Virus record (IMG/VR): IMGVR_UViG_3300028364_000046
Coordinates: 1-52,374 of that record
DNA length: 52,374 nt
Reading direction: 5' to 3' (one strand)
DNA from: a virus
The position numbers and the translations under genes are program-made. This document shows, in pieces, positions 14,122-22,317 of the stretch; the stretch's first letter is position 1, and each line of letters begins with the position of its first letter. Below the pieces are notes generated by a model that was not told the origin of the DNA, ran no database searches, and saw only the letters and a list, made by a program, of their open reading frames with translations.

Positions 14122-16131
14122 CTAGGTATACTTTGCAAGCAACAAAGTCTTCTGTGAGTCAGGCCCACTTTGCGTAACTGTTATGTTGTACACCAGGTAG
14201 CCAGATACATTGCCTAAGTGGTCAGTGTAGCTTATAGACTGGCCTAGGGATGCTGGAAAGAAGTATGAGACAGCCACCTCAATGCTTTGGGCTAGGCTGT
14301 TGTTCTCTTTAAGCGTTCTTGTCCCGTACACTTGGAGTTGGGAAAGAGTGTAACAAAATGGCGCTTCTATGGACTCAGGTACGCCCTCTAGTTGCTCTGC
14401 GGCGGAGTCGGTTATGCTGTCAAAAACCAACGCAGACTTTAGGCCAGGACGAACCCACTTAGAGCCACTTGGGCTTTCTGGAGTTACTACTGCGGGTTGG
14501 ACAATAAATGACTTGTCAGAGTCTGAATAAGCGCCCTCTGAGGTAACTTTGGACCACTCTTGCGTAAATCCCTCAAAAGTACTGGTCTCTTGTGGGTTGC
14601 TTGTAAGTGTAGAAAAGCGCTCGTCAGAAACACCATGCAAGCGGTACACAAAATTGTTATCAAGCTTGTAAGTTTCTTTACGTATTGCCGTAAGGAGGTG
14701 GATATAGTCCTTTACGCATACTTCGTTGTTCACTTGCGGTGTATTTACGTACGTCTCAATAGCGTATTCCAGGTTGCCACTGAATAGTCTCCAAACGCGT
14801 GGGCTGTCTGCGTAGTTGGAATCACTTGAGAGCAGACGGTCAGAAGCTTGGTATTGCTTGCCCACCACCCAAGTTTCTGACTTGCTGACTAGGAAGCTGC
14901 CTGAAGCGTGTGGGTAGTAGCCGAGTGCTAGGGTGGTAGTACTTACAATCTGCCAGGATGTGGGTATGGGAGTCCCGTCACACTGGTCCTCGCTATAGTC
15001 AGCATCTGAGATTACTGAGGCTGTGGGCACGTATCCCATAAGTACTTTTGTTTGGAACACTAGGGTATCACCTATGAAGTGGCTGGTTATGGTGGTCTCC
15101 GTGTAGCCACTTTGGAACCATGGACGTATGTTGGAGGGCAAGCTAGAGACTATTTTAGAGACTTCTATGCGTGGATGCAAACTCTCTAAGATTTCATACT
15201 GGTTGCTAACACGCAGTCTAGGTATGGCCACATAACTGGAGGCTACTTGCGTGTCAACCTCAAGTGTGTTTTGAAAGCTGAGGGGCAAGCTAAAGTTTTC
15301 TAGGTAGTTGGGCCTAGGTATTGCTATAATTCCGCCTGAGGGATTACACCTAACGTCCTGGTTAGTAGGCGCGTAAAGTGCCTGCAAATACTGGTAAGGG
15401 GTTTCAGATGAAAATGTTTGGTCATTGCGGTCAATCAGCTGGTGGCCATTGGGGAATGTACGGGTAAGTAGGCCATTATATTGCGCGTATATTTTTGCTG
15501 CTTGTTGTGCAGTCCTAGGCAATTCCCCGCAATACAGTTTGGTTCTCATTCTTGCTCTTTCGTTGAACAGCGCCAACTCATCACCCAGACTCAGGGTGGC
15601 AGAAAAGTAGCCTGACTCTTCGATCGACAGAATAGGGCTAGCTAGTAAGTAAAGTGAGGCTATGCTGAGTGTTTGAAATAGCTTGGATGTGGCCTGGCTG
15701 GTTGCTGGTAAGGCAAACTGTTGAGTGACTTCAAAGCGTTGTCCAACAGCCAACAAGAAGTCTGGAGGCAGGCCTGTGAGTGATACGTATCCTTCTATGA
15801 GGCCACTTAGGGGGAAGCTAAGTGAAAAGCCATTAACGTACTCACCTAGCTGAAGGTTGTCTGAGGTGCGCGTGAGGCCTACTGACGAAACGGAGGTGGT
15901 TAGATTTAGGCTAGGCTGGGAAGTAAGCCTAGGTAGTCCAGCAAACTGAAAGCCAGCTGATGTAGGGCTTTGGCTTGCTTGGGGTGTAGGTGCGTCTAGT
16001 ATTAGTCCCGCGGGCATACTTAGACTGTCTAGCAGAGTGCCTGTGAAGTTTATACCGCTGTTGGTTTCTAAGGCTGCTAGAAAGGTTAACCCAGGCCTGC
16101 TAGGTGTGTTCCCCGTGAGAGCTAAGGTCAT
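14122..16131 (-). CDS. Large beta-rich protein, possible virion/tail protein on the minus strand
   Basis: A 669-aa protein rich in Ser, Thr, Leu, Pro and aromatic residues. It has many short alternating stretches, few Lys, and no membrane segment or nucleotide-binding motif. The composition is like phage baseplate or fibre proteins, and its codon use matches the plus-strand structural genes. It is separated from those genes by the accessory array and lies on the other strand. A virion role is therefore a guess from composition. I see two segments with similar charge pattern but no clear repeat. Alternatively it may be a secreted or surface enzyme I do not recognise. Confidence 0.5.
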   Translation of the reverse strand: MTLALTGNTPSRPGLTFLAALETNSGINFTGTLLDSLSMPAGLILDAPTPQASQSPTSAGFQFAGLPRLTSQPSLNLTTSVSSVGLTRTSDNLQLGEYVNGFSLSFPLSGLIEGYVSLTGLPPDFLLAVGQRFEVTQQFALPATSQATSKLFQTLSIASLYLLASPILSIEESGYFSATLSLGDELALFNERARMRTKLYCGELPRTAQQAAKIYAQYNGLLTRTFPNGHQLIDRNDQTFSSETPYQYLQALYAPTNQDVRCNPSGGIIAIPRPNYLENFSLPLSFQNTLEVDTQVASSYVAIPRLRVSNQYEILESLHPRIEVSKIVSSLPSNIRPWFQSGYTETTITSHFIGDTLVFQTKVLMGYVPTASVISDADYSEDQCDGTPIPTSWQIVSTTTLALGYYPHASGSFLVSKSETWVVGKQYQASDRLLSSDSNYADSPRVWRLFSGNLEYAIETYVNTPQVNNEVCVKDYIHLLTAIRKETYKLDNNFVYRLHGVSDERFSTLTSNPQETSTFEGFTQEWSKVTSEGAYSDSDKSFIVQPAVVTPESPSGSKWVRPGLKSALVFDSITDSAAEQLEGVPESIEAPFCYTLSQLQVYGTRTLKENNSLAQSIEVAVSYFFPASLGQSISYTDHLGNVSGYLVYNITVTQSGPDSQKTLLLAKYT

Positions 16132-16169
16132 TGCTCAAAATCTCAAATATAATTTTTAATTAAGTGCCA

Positions 16170-16300
16170 ACAAAAGGGCCCCAGGCATGCATGACACACT
16201 TGAGGCTTGCTTGAGGCATACCTGACGTATACCTGAAGCACACTTGAGGCTTGCTTGACGCATACCTGAAGCACGCTTGAGGCTTGGCTATGGCTTGGAA
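16170..16300. repeat. Imperfect tandem repeats beyond the 16288 gene
   Basis: Units such as CATACCTGAAGCACACTTGA and GGCTTGCTTGAGGCATACC repeat about three times and run into the last codons of the minus-strand 16288 gene, whose C-terminal Ser-Lys-Pro residues come from the edge of the repeat. Confidence 0.6.
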
Positions 16301-17061
16301 GGCTTGCTGACGTTACTTGATAAGGTGTACTCAAGACTCTTAATGTTTTTTATTAAAGATTTGGGGAGCTCTTCAAGTGGTTCTTCCATGTATCCTAGTG
16401 AGACCACACCCATGAGTATGTTGCCTAGGTGGAGCCCGTAGAGCACTGTGTGGTAGCCTTGTATTTGCTTAGTTATTTGTTTGGTATCAGCAAAGCATCC
16501 TGACACTTTGTTGTTGTACAGCTTAACGCTTACCTCGGTGGGATTGAGATTTTGTAAGTGTTTTAAGGGTAGCAAGGTGTTGGGTTCGTTTACGGTGTAG
16601 TCCCAGTTGAGGTTGCAAAAGTGATAACCAAACTCTGACACTTCACCATTAGAAAGTACACCTAAAGCACACCATTTTGCCGTGGTTGAATTAAGTATCT
16701 TATTGACGTGGTATAAGACCTCTTTCTTAAGCTCTGAGGTGGGATCTAAGGTATACTTATAAGCGTCCTTGGGTTGGACTTTAAGAAATTTTATAGTTGT
16801 TTGTAAGCTTTCTTTAAGCTTGCCTAGGCTTATGCGTGTGATGATTAACGACATGGATGCAACAAGCAAAGCAATATCCAGCAAGCCTGTGAAAACTTCT
16901 GGATTGTCGTCTACCCACTTGTTGATAATAGGAGGGTGTGTGGGATGCTCTTCTCGTGTTTCCATTTCAATAGGCCTAGTGTGATACAACTTAAGTACGC
17001 TAAGACAACCCAGGGCTGCCGATAGTAGCAGTATCAACTTCTGTCCATACTTTAAGTGCAC
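16288..17061 (-). CDS. Membrane protein with two N-terminal hydrophobic segments, possible GAF-like domain
   Basis: A 257-aa protein. Residues ~8-24 (LILLLSAALGCLSVLKL) and ~58-78 (FTGLLDIALLVASMSLIITRI) are hydrophobic, so the protein probably spans the membrane twice with a short outside loop. The C-terminal ~170 residues are soluble. They contain strand-like stretches K-W-C-A-L-G-V-L-S and I-L-M-G-V-V-S-L-G-Y-M, the latter like the closing strand of GAF-type domains. That likeness is weak. Possible roles range from membrane signalling to holin-like; nothing decides between them. A -10-like TGTATAAGC lies about 35 bases upstream on the minus strand. Confidence 0.5.
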   Translation of the reverse strand: MHLKYGQKLILLLSAALGCLSVLKLYHTRPIEMETREEHPTHPPIINKWVDDNPEVFTGLLDIALLVASMSLIITRISLGKLKESLQTTIKFLKVQPKDAYKYTLDPTSELKKEVLYHVNKILNSTTAKWCALGVLSNGEVSEFGYHFCNLNWDYTVNEPNTLLPLKHLQNLNPTEVSVKLYNNKVSGCFADTKQITKQIQGYHTVLYGLHLGNILMGVVSLGYMEEPLEELPKSLIKNIKSLEYTLSSNVSKPSKP

Positions 17062-17326
17062 ATACAGATCAACTTTTGCTTATACATTAATTTGCTAATA
17101 AGAGACCACAGTACTGCTAAGTGTATAGGCTTATAGACGCTCGGTGCAAATTACGTCTGCCTTAAATTGCTAATGTCTTGCCATACAAGCTTGTGGCAGC
17201 TGTGTGGGCTTGTTAGTTGGTTTCCTAGTGGTTAATAAGGCAAACTGGTTGACGTGCCTCCGTGGGCTTTGTGGCTCTAGAAGGTATACTAATGGGGCAC
17301 TAGAAAATGGCGGAATCCTGTAACCC

Positions 17327-17515
17327 ATGTATACCAAGCATTACACCTCAGAAGTGCGGGGGGCCTATGGGTATGAAGTTGGAAAGCTGCTTGTAGTGTT
17401 GGAAAGCATGGTGGGCATGCTCTACAGGCTTTTTAGCATACCCTGGGCGATAGCAGCCCTAAGTAATAATTTGGAAAAAGGGCATGTGAGTTACACGAAA
17501 AAAAAAAAGCACTAG
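17327..17515 (+). CDS. Possible small protein (62 aa) in the gap 17062-17602
   Basis: A 62-aa reading frame with an amphipathic or weakly hydrophobic middle (L-L-V-V-L-E-S-M-V-G-M-L-Y) and a basic end (KKKKH) coded by a run of about ten A. A -10-like TATACT at 17286 precedes it at a sensible distance. It is the only plus-strand candidate in this minus-strand stretch and has no paralogue here. The rest of the gap holds nothing I can name. It may not be a gene. Confidence 0.35.
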   Translation: MYTKHYTSEVRGAYGYEVGKLLVVLESMVGMLYRLFSIPWAIAALSNNLEKGHVSYTKKKKH

Positions 17516-17540
17516 GTGTACTGGTGAATGTACTGGTATA

Positions 17541-17572
17541 AAAGTGGCCACTCAAGTTTCCTCAAGTGGCCA
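17541..17572 (-). terminator. Intrinsic terminator of the 17603 gene
   Basis: TGGCCACT and AGTGGCCA form a perfect 8-bp stem around caagtttcctca. On the minus strand the stem is followed by TTTTAT. It lies 31 bases beyond the stop codon. Confidence 0.75.
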
Positions 17573-17602
17573 ATAGTTGTTCTAAGTTGTTAATACGGGC
17601 GC

Positions 17603-18778
17603 CTAGAGTAAACTACGCAAAGAGTATGTTTCCTTGTAACCCTCAATCGAACGAACTGGCACCGTGTAGCTTGGGTGAGCGTCTGTCACAATGCCCACCT
17701 GGCTTACGTTTAGTATACCTGTGTCTACTCCGGCGTACATAACACCCTCTAGACATTCTAGAACAACTCTGAAGTGGTTATAGTAAACGGTATCACAGTT
17801 TGCAATAGGCCTATATTCACTGTCTAAAAACCCAAGAGTGCCTGTGTTTTTGCTTATTAATCCACCGTTGACTAGATGCCAAGTAGCTATACCTATCTTC
17901 TCTTTTTCAGGAAGTTTACTCATGTTCTTAATAAAGACCGATTGGGTGGAGTCAGAGCCGATAGCGGGGGTATCACTTATTTGGATGCTATTGTGGTACC
18001 CCAAGTACTTTTTGTAATACTTACGTAACTTTTTAGGTATGTTAAAGTCAAACCTATTTCCCGTCTTATTGAGCAAACTGTAGCAAGCCAGCTGTACCAC
18101 ATAGACGAGCTTATCACCTAGGCTGCCCTTGAGTGCTAGATTAAGTTCTGCATCATACCTCTTTTTAGAATTGAAAGATGGCATGGGGTCTGCGTACACA
18201 TCCTTATACACATCTTTAATTACAAACGCAAGTCTGTCATTTAGAAGCTCCGTGTCAAAGTAAGCACTCAAAGAAGGCACACTACCCTTGACAAATTCAC
18301 TTAAAGTGTACCTATTTTTTAGATAGACAAACTTGTTAGTGTGCAGGTCTAAACACTGACGAGAGGTGTTCAATAAACAATGTGAGTTTTGAGTATACTT
18401 TTTAATCTCTAGAATAACCTCTTTGTTATCAAATGCCCACTCCAAGGCTGCTAATGAAAAGCATTCTTTCTTTTTGAACAACGCCAGGTTGTCTATTACG
18501 AACGTAAGCTTACAAAGGCTTTCGGAGGTAAGCCCAAAGTACTCACGTACGCTCAAAGGCCACCACGAGTTGAAACTTTCAAGCTTAGGTATAAATACAC
18601 CCTCAGTGCGCCAGTAGTGTTCCTGAGTGTTTACCCAATGCTTAAATTCATCGTTAAACGTTGGCGAGACTATTTCAAAAAGCGGCTTGAGGTAGTCATG
18701 TCCTTTGCATCTTGGGGGTGTAAGTACTATGGCGTAATGGCGTTCAACTGGATACAACATATTCTTAGGTGGTCTCAT
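17603..18778 (-). CDS. Unknown protein (391 aa)
   Basis: A 391-aa soluble protein with no motif I can assign. It is rich in Tyr, Phe, Leu and Lys. Residues ~100-150 contain Lys-rich helices and a few Cys. The middle (~215-260) has a basic cluster, K-K-L-R-K-Y-Y-K-K-Y. The last ~80 residues read as a beta-rich domain (G-V-D-T-G-I-L-N-V-S-Q-V-G-I-V). It faces the early-type gene at 19056 across a shared 277-base divergent region and has its own -10 (TATACT) and a terminator, so it is probably a single-gene unit. The divergent arrangement with DNA metabolism genes could mean an early role. Confidence 0.5.
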   Translation of the reverse strand: MRPPKNMLYPVERHYAIVLTPPRCKGHDYLKPLFEIVSPTFNDEFKHWVNTQEHYWRTEGVFIPKLESFNSWWPLSVREYFGLTSESLCKLTFVIDNLALFKKKECFSLAALEWAFDNKEVILEIKKYTQNSHCLLNTSRQCLDLHTNKFVYLKNRYTLSEFVKGSVPSLSAYFDTELLNDRLAFVIKDVYKDVYADPMPSFNSKKRYDAELNLALKGSLGDKLVYVVQLACYSLLNKTGNRFDFNIPKKLRKYYKKYLGYHNSIQISDTPAIGSDSTQSVFIKNMSKLPEKEKIGIATWHLVNGGLISKNTGTLGFLDSEYRPIANCDTVYYNHFRVVLECLEGVMYAGVDTGILNVSQVGIVTDAHPSYTVPVRSIEGYKETYSLRSLL

Positions 18779-19055
18779 TGATTTACTTTATAAGTATAAC
18801 AAAAGCAAACAGCATGTGCAGCGGGGGACCAGGCTAAGTAAATTAAATAAGCAAATACTTAGCAGCCCCAGTTGACAAATAGTTGGCTATGTGGTACGCG
18901 CGTGCGTGTGTCATGTGCGTGCGTCATTAATTAGAGGGAAACAATTCAGGAAATATGTAAGGGGCTAGGCTACCAACAAAAGGCCATTGTCGTATATTTA
19001 ATAAAGAAGCAACAAACACACGCTTCAAACACTTAAACACAAAGAGACTTTTATT
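18779..19055. promoter_or_regulatory. Divergent promoter region
   Basis: Two promoters face away from each other. On the minus strand TATACT (complement at 18793-18798) lies about 15 bases from the start of the 17603 gene. On the plus strand CGTATATTTAATAAAGAAG (about 18991-19010) is followed by CAACAAACACAC and lies about 50 bases before the 19056 start. A TTGACA at 18874 has no matching -10. The downstream blocks AAAGxxGCAACAAACA match those of the accessory cassettes. Confidence 0.6.
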
Positions 19056-19529
19056 ATGACTACTCCACAAATCACACGTACTAAGACACGCATTGACCTT
19101 TTGGTTGACCGTATTATCGAAACGCTGGTAAGCTACCCAACACTGTCCATTAATGCTGTTGCAGTTGCTTCATCTTGGACTCAATCCAGCTTCCTGCGTG
19201 CTTGTGAATCTCGCGAAATCTCCTTGCCTGAGCGTGAAGGTCGCGCCTCAATTGAATCGCTGTTGTCTGAGTATGCAAAAGCACGTGACTTTGACTCTAT
19301 CACCTTGCTGATGGACGCAGTTGACCATATGGTGGATGCCCAGACATGCTTCGTAGAAGAGCCACCAGCCAAAGAGCCAGCACCTAAGAAAGTCTCCAAG
19401 AAAGCACAAAAAGCTCTTGACGAAGCTGCTGCCGCTGACGAAGCCACCGACGAAGAAGTTGCTCAAGACATCTGGCCTGAAGGTGAAGTAGACGAAGACA
19501 GCGACGACGACGAAGACGACCAGTTTTAA
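19056..19529 (+). CDS. Acidic-tailed protein, possible DNA-metabolism or DNA-mimic role
   Basis: A 157-aa protein. Residues ~1-90 are helical and mostly neutral (R-I-D-L-L-V-D-R-I-I-E-T-L). Residues ~93-120 are Lys/Ala/Glu-rich, and the last ~35 residues are extremely acidic, ending DDDEDDQF. A terminal acidic tail with a final Phe is typical of phage ssDNA-binding proteins of the T7 gp2.5 type and of SSB, where it contacts partner proteins. The N-terminal part does not look like an OB fold, so this may instead be a partner-binding or regulatory protein. It is the first gene of the plus-strand DNA metabolism cluster, and its regular codon use suggests high expression. Confidence 0.5.
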   Translation: MTTPQITRTKTRIDLLVDRIIETLVSYPTLSINAVAVASSWTQSSFLRACESREISLPEREGRASIESLLSEYAKARDFDSITLLMDAVDHMVDAQTCFVEEPPAKEPAPKKVSKKAQKALDEAAAADEATDEEVAQDIWPEGEVDEDSDDDEDDQF

Positions 19530-19556
19530 TTCCAGTCTGTTTGTTTGATTAACTAA

Positions 19557-19590
19557 GTGCCTCTTGCCCCAAAAGCCTGAGGCGCTTTTC
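19557..19590 (+). terminator. Intrinsic terminator after the 19056 gene
   Basis: GTGCCTC pairs with GAGGCGC around ttgccccaaaagcct and is followed by TTTTCTT. It separates the acidic-tail gene from the ligase unit. Confidence 0.7.
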
Positions 19591-19611
19591 TTACCCACCT
19601 AGGCAAAATCA

Positions 19612-19857
19612 ATGGCAAGACCTAAGTACCATTACGTGTACATGACCACTTATGCAAACGGTTCAATAACTCACGGCACGCGTTCATGCAAGTGCACACC
19701 AGCCCAGGATACTAAGTATGCAGGCCCAGAAGCACTACAGGGAGGCGTCTGGTGGAAGTGCTCATACTACAAGACCATCCTAGGTGTATACCCAACTAGA
19801 CAAGAAGCGCTTGATGAAGAATACAAGCTTGTTGCAAAAGCCACTTCCGGCCGCTAA
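19612..19857 (+). CDS. Small GIY-YIG-like protein with altered active-site motif
   Basis: An 81-aa protein. It reads as the core of a GIY-YIG nuclease domain: YHYVYMTTYANG (first strand), then THGTRSCKC where active members have YIGxRSCKC, then DTKYAGP, and a closing helix PTRQEALDEEYKLV that matches the usual REEALxxE segment with its metal-binding Glu. The second motif YIG is replaced by THG, while the following Arg is kept. It may be inactive, or act as a small accessory DNA-binding protein derived from a homing endonuclease. It lies 26 bases before the DNA ligase gene and is probably co-transcribed. Confidence 0.5.
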   Translation: MARPKYHYVYMTTYANGSITHGTRSCKCTPAQDTKYAGPEALQGGVWWKCSYYKTILGVYPTRQEALDEEYKLVAKATSGR

Positions 19858-19883
19858 ATCCAACACCCCGGGCCCCTAAAGAC

Positions 19884-20879
19884 ATGCCATTCAAACCCAC
19901 CCTGTCCGCTAGTATTGACTCAGAAAACCAAATCATCCTACCAGCATACGCAAGCCCCAAGCTTGACGGCATTAGGGCTGTAGGTACTGCTACGGGCTTG
20001 CTGTCAAGAAGCCTTAAGCGTATTCCCAACATTGCCACCCAAGAAGCCTACAAGCTTGCATTAGAAACGCACCCACAGCTTGTTGGCTTAGACGGTGAAC
20101 TAACAATATCCTATACGCCCCACAGCCTGGCTTATTGGTTGGATGAAAAAGGGGCCAAACATGGAGGCATAGGAGGAGACTACAACAACATCCAATCTGT
20201 AATCATGAGCGCCAACAAGCAAGCGTTGAACGTTTGCTGGAACGTATTCGACGTATGGGATGAGGACCCCGCCAAGAGCTTCACGCAACGTTCCCAGCGA
20301 CTAAAAATGAAGCTCAACAACAATCTGATTTGCTTCTATCAAGACGACCTCCCAACCTCCCCGGTGTTCAACGTCTGCACCGTGCCTCAAACGCTTATCA
20401 CCAGCCTAGAACAACTCGAAGCATACGAAGCAAAACAGCTAGGCCTAGGGTATGAAGGTGTTATGCTTAGGAGTCCAACAGGACCCTATAAGTATGGCCG
20501 CAGTACCGTTCGACAATTTTACCTAGCCAAGTTGAAGCGCTTCCAAGACTCTGAGGCAAAAATTGTAGACTTTGTAGAGCAAGAATCCAACCTGAATGAA
20601 GCAACCATAGGTGAGCTAGGACAAACTAAGAGGAGTGCCCACAAAGCCAACAAAGTAGGCAAAAACACTTTAGGCGTACTTATAGCAGAGCACCCAACGT
20701 TTGGACAAATACGTGTTGGCACCGGTCAAGGACTCACAGCACACTTACGCAAAGAAATCTGGGACAACCAACCTAAGTATGAAGGTCAAATAATCAAATT
20801 CAAGTACCAGGCCATAGGTACACAAGACAAGCCACGACTACCAATCTTCGTTGGCTTCCGGTCACCTGAGGATATCTAG
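19884..20879 (+). CDS. ATP-dependent DNA ligase
   Basis: A 331-aa protein that joins nicks in DNA using ATP. Motif I is SPKLDGIRA with the adenylated Lys at residue 26. Motif III is GLDGEL near residue 72. Motif IV is YEGVMLRSP near residue 190. Motif V is LAKLKRF near residue 213. A C-terminal OB-like domain follows (G-T-G-Q-G-L-T...). The size fits the small T7-type phage ligases. It belongs with the polymerase, exonuclease and helicase genes of this cluster and would seal Okazaki fragments and repair nicks. Confidence 0.9.
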   Translation: MPFKPTLSASIDSENQIILPAYASPKLDGIRAVGTATGLLSRSLKRIPNIATQEAYKLALETHPQLVGLDGELTISYTPHSLAYWLDEKGAKHGGIGGDYNNIQSVIMSANKQALNVCWNVFDVWDEDPAKSFTQRSQRLKMKLNNNLICFYQDDLPTSPVFNVCTVPQTLITSLEQLEAYEAKQLGLGYEGVMLRSPTGPYKYGRSTVRQFYLAKLKRFQDSEAKIVDFVEQESNLNEATIGELGQTKRSAHKANKVGKNTLGVLIAEHPTFGQIRVGTGQGLTAHLRKEIWDNQPKYEGQIIKFKYQAIGTQDKPRLPIFVGFRSPEDI

Positions 20880-21026
20880 CCCAGCCTCCGCAATCCAAGC
20901 ATTCTCAAAGCAGCCCAGCCCACGCAACCCACGCATTCTCAAAGCAGCCCAGCCCAGCCTCCGCAATCCAAGCATTCTCAAAGCAGCCCAGCCCAGCCTC
21001 CGCAATCCAAGCATTCTCAAAGCAGC
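20879..21026. repeat. Tandem repeat array after the ligase gene
   Basis: Four copies of a 34-39-base unit (CCTCCGCAATCCAAGCATTC followed by TCAAAGCAGCCCAGCC). The second copy is diverged, and two later copies have an extra CCCAG. A 66-aa reading frame (20851-21051) runs through it, but it only translates the repeat. Confidence 0.8.
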
Positions 21027-21088
21027 TAAGGCTACTAACAGAATGCTTTAATGACATACTTAATTAAGACACTTACAGGTTACCCAAA

Positions 21089-21433
21089 ATGTTTGGACTA
21101 TTTCTCAAGACTCTCCCCGCTACGCTTGCAAGCTTACTGGGCACCCAGTCTATTGCACTTAATGAGGCACTTGAAGTTCTCAATCTTCCTTCACTGTACC
21201 CTAGCAGTGAGTATGCGCGACATTACAGTATGCGAGCGACTCCGCAATTTAAGTTCACTTGGAGAGGCCTGAAGCTTAACCGTATTTACCTAAGGTTCCA
21301 AGTAAACGAAAAAGAGGACCCCACGCTATTTGGGTACATCCTGGGACACGTGAAAGGTGCCAAACAAAGCATGCACGTAAACAACGCAGGCATCAAGCAG
21401 ATTGACTTGCGTGTGCCAGATATCCAACTGTAG
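21089..21433 (+). CDS. Family A paralogue 5, short form on the plus strand
   Basis: A 114-aa protein made of the family A region alone: LNEALEVLNLP near residues 24-34, YSMRATP near 46-52, F-Q-V-N-E-K-E-D-P-T-L-F-x2-I-L-x2-V, and the closing LRVPDIQL. It is the only member outside the 6-12 kb array and lies on the other strand among nucleotide metabolism genes, without the promoter cassette. The closing motif is nearest to that of the 11208 protein. It shows that the family is not tied to the array. Hairpin H8 follows directly. Confidence 0.65.
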   Translation: MFGLFLKTLPATLASLLGTQSIALNEALEVLNLPSLYPSSEYARHYSMRATPQFKFTWRGLKLNRIYLRFQVNEKEDPTLFGYILGHVKGAKQSMHVNNAGIKQIDLRVPDIQL

Positions 21434-21444
21434 GAGTTTACAGC

Positions 21445-21514
21445 GTCCATTGGGGCATCCAAACCAGCAGACCGACTGGTAAGCCACACGACCGACCAAC
21501 AAGCCTCAATGGAC
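21445..21514. repeat. Hairpin element H8
   Basis: GTCCATTGGGGCAT pairs with AAGCCTCAATGGAC (two mismatches). The loop contains further weak pairing (CCGACTGGT). It is a diverged family member that follows the stop codon of the family A gene at 21433. Confidence 0.6.
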
Positions 21515-21558
21515 ACCCCAGGCACCTCTAACGGCATACCCTTAAACCCAAGACCAGC

Positions 21559-21780
21559 ATGAAAATTCTCAAAATTCTCTCGTTTGTTCTAATTATTACC
21601 CTTTACTCCTCCTTCCAGCCCGCTTACGGTAATCAGTATTGGGTAATGGAATACACACTAGGAGGCAAGTCCGTATCCCTCAGGTTTGACGACCCAACCA
21701 CTTGCAAAACAACAGCAGACTTATTGAACACCAGCAACCGGATTAAAGTTACCAACACATGCTCCAGCATCTGGACCTAG
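21559..21780 (+). CDS. Small exported protein with signal peptide
   Basis: A 73-aa protein. Residues 1-~24 are a clear signal peptide: basic MKILK, a hydrophobic core ILSFVLIITLYSSF, then PAYG as a likely cleavage site. The mature ~49 residues contain two Cys (C-K-T-T ... T-C-S-S), which may form one disulphide, and beta-like strands. It would act in the periplasm or at the cell surface. Superinfection exclusion or a lysis-related role would fit a phage, but nothing in the sequence shows this. It lies 9 bases before the dCMP deaminase gene. Confidence 0.6.
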   Translation: MKILKILSFVLIITLYSSFQPAYGNQYWVMEYTLGGKSVSLRFDDPTTCKTTADLLNTSNRIKVTNTCSSIWT

Positions 21781-21789
21781 GCCTAAGTG

Positions 21790-22317
21790 ATGAAAAGACC
21801 CTCTATAAACCAGTATCTCATGACTATGGCATTTCAGGTGGCAACAAGGGCTACGTGTGAAGAAGCCCAAGTAGGCTCCGTGCTAGTGTCCAAAGATAAC
21901 CACATCCTAGCCACGGGTTATAACGGCTCACCGGCTGGTCAGTCCGAGTGCCTAGGTAAGGCCTCCTGCAAACTGCTAAGAGACCGCGGCAAAAGTGGAG
22001 TGTACCAACTATGCCCGACCATACACGCAGAAGCCAATGCCATTTCGCAATACAGGGCAGCCTACGGCAAGCCACATGCGCCCAAAGGCTCCCGGATATA
22101 CGTAACTACGGCACCATGCTTATCGTGCCTTCAGCAGCTCCTGGCAGCTGGCGTAAATCATGTGGTTTACGGCTCTTCAAACAGCTGGCTGAGTGTAGCC
22201 CAAGATTACACAAAGTATATGCCTGATGTATACTTAGAAAAGTACTACTTGAGGGCAAACTCAAGTGCTCCTTTGCTTCTCCACTGTAAAGACCCACACA
22301 CCCACGGATGCCAATAA
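21790..22317 (+). CDS. dCMP deaminase (zinc-dependent)
   Basis: A 175-aa protein that converts dCMP to dUMP. It has the zinc-binding pair of motifs: HAEANA (catalytic HAE) near residue 80 and PCLSC near residue 109. The early CEEAQVGSVLV and GYNGSPAG segments are typical of phage dCMP deaminases, and an extra Cys-rich part (C-L-G-K-A-S-C) lies between. I use ATG at 21790; a GTG lies one codon earlier. The stop overlaps the start of the thymidylate synthase-family gene (TAATG), so the two are probably translationally coupled. Its product dUMP is the normal substrate of thymidylate synthase; see the next gene for a complication. Confidence 0.9.
   Translation: MKRPSINQYLMTMAFQVATRATCEEAQVGSVLVSKDNHILATGYNGSPAGQSECLGKASCKLLRDRGKSGVYQLCPTIHAEANAISQYRAAYGKPHAPKGSRIYVTTAPCLSCLQQLLAAGVNHVVYGSSNSWLSVAQDYTKYMPDVYLEKYYLRANSSAPLLLHCKDPHTHGCQ

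Noticed and set aside
20851-21051. 66-aa frame after the ligase gene
   Set aside because: It starts within the ligase gene and translates only the 34-39-base tandem repeat.
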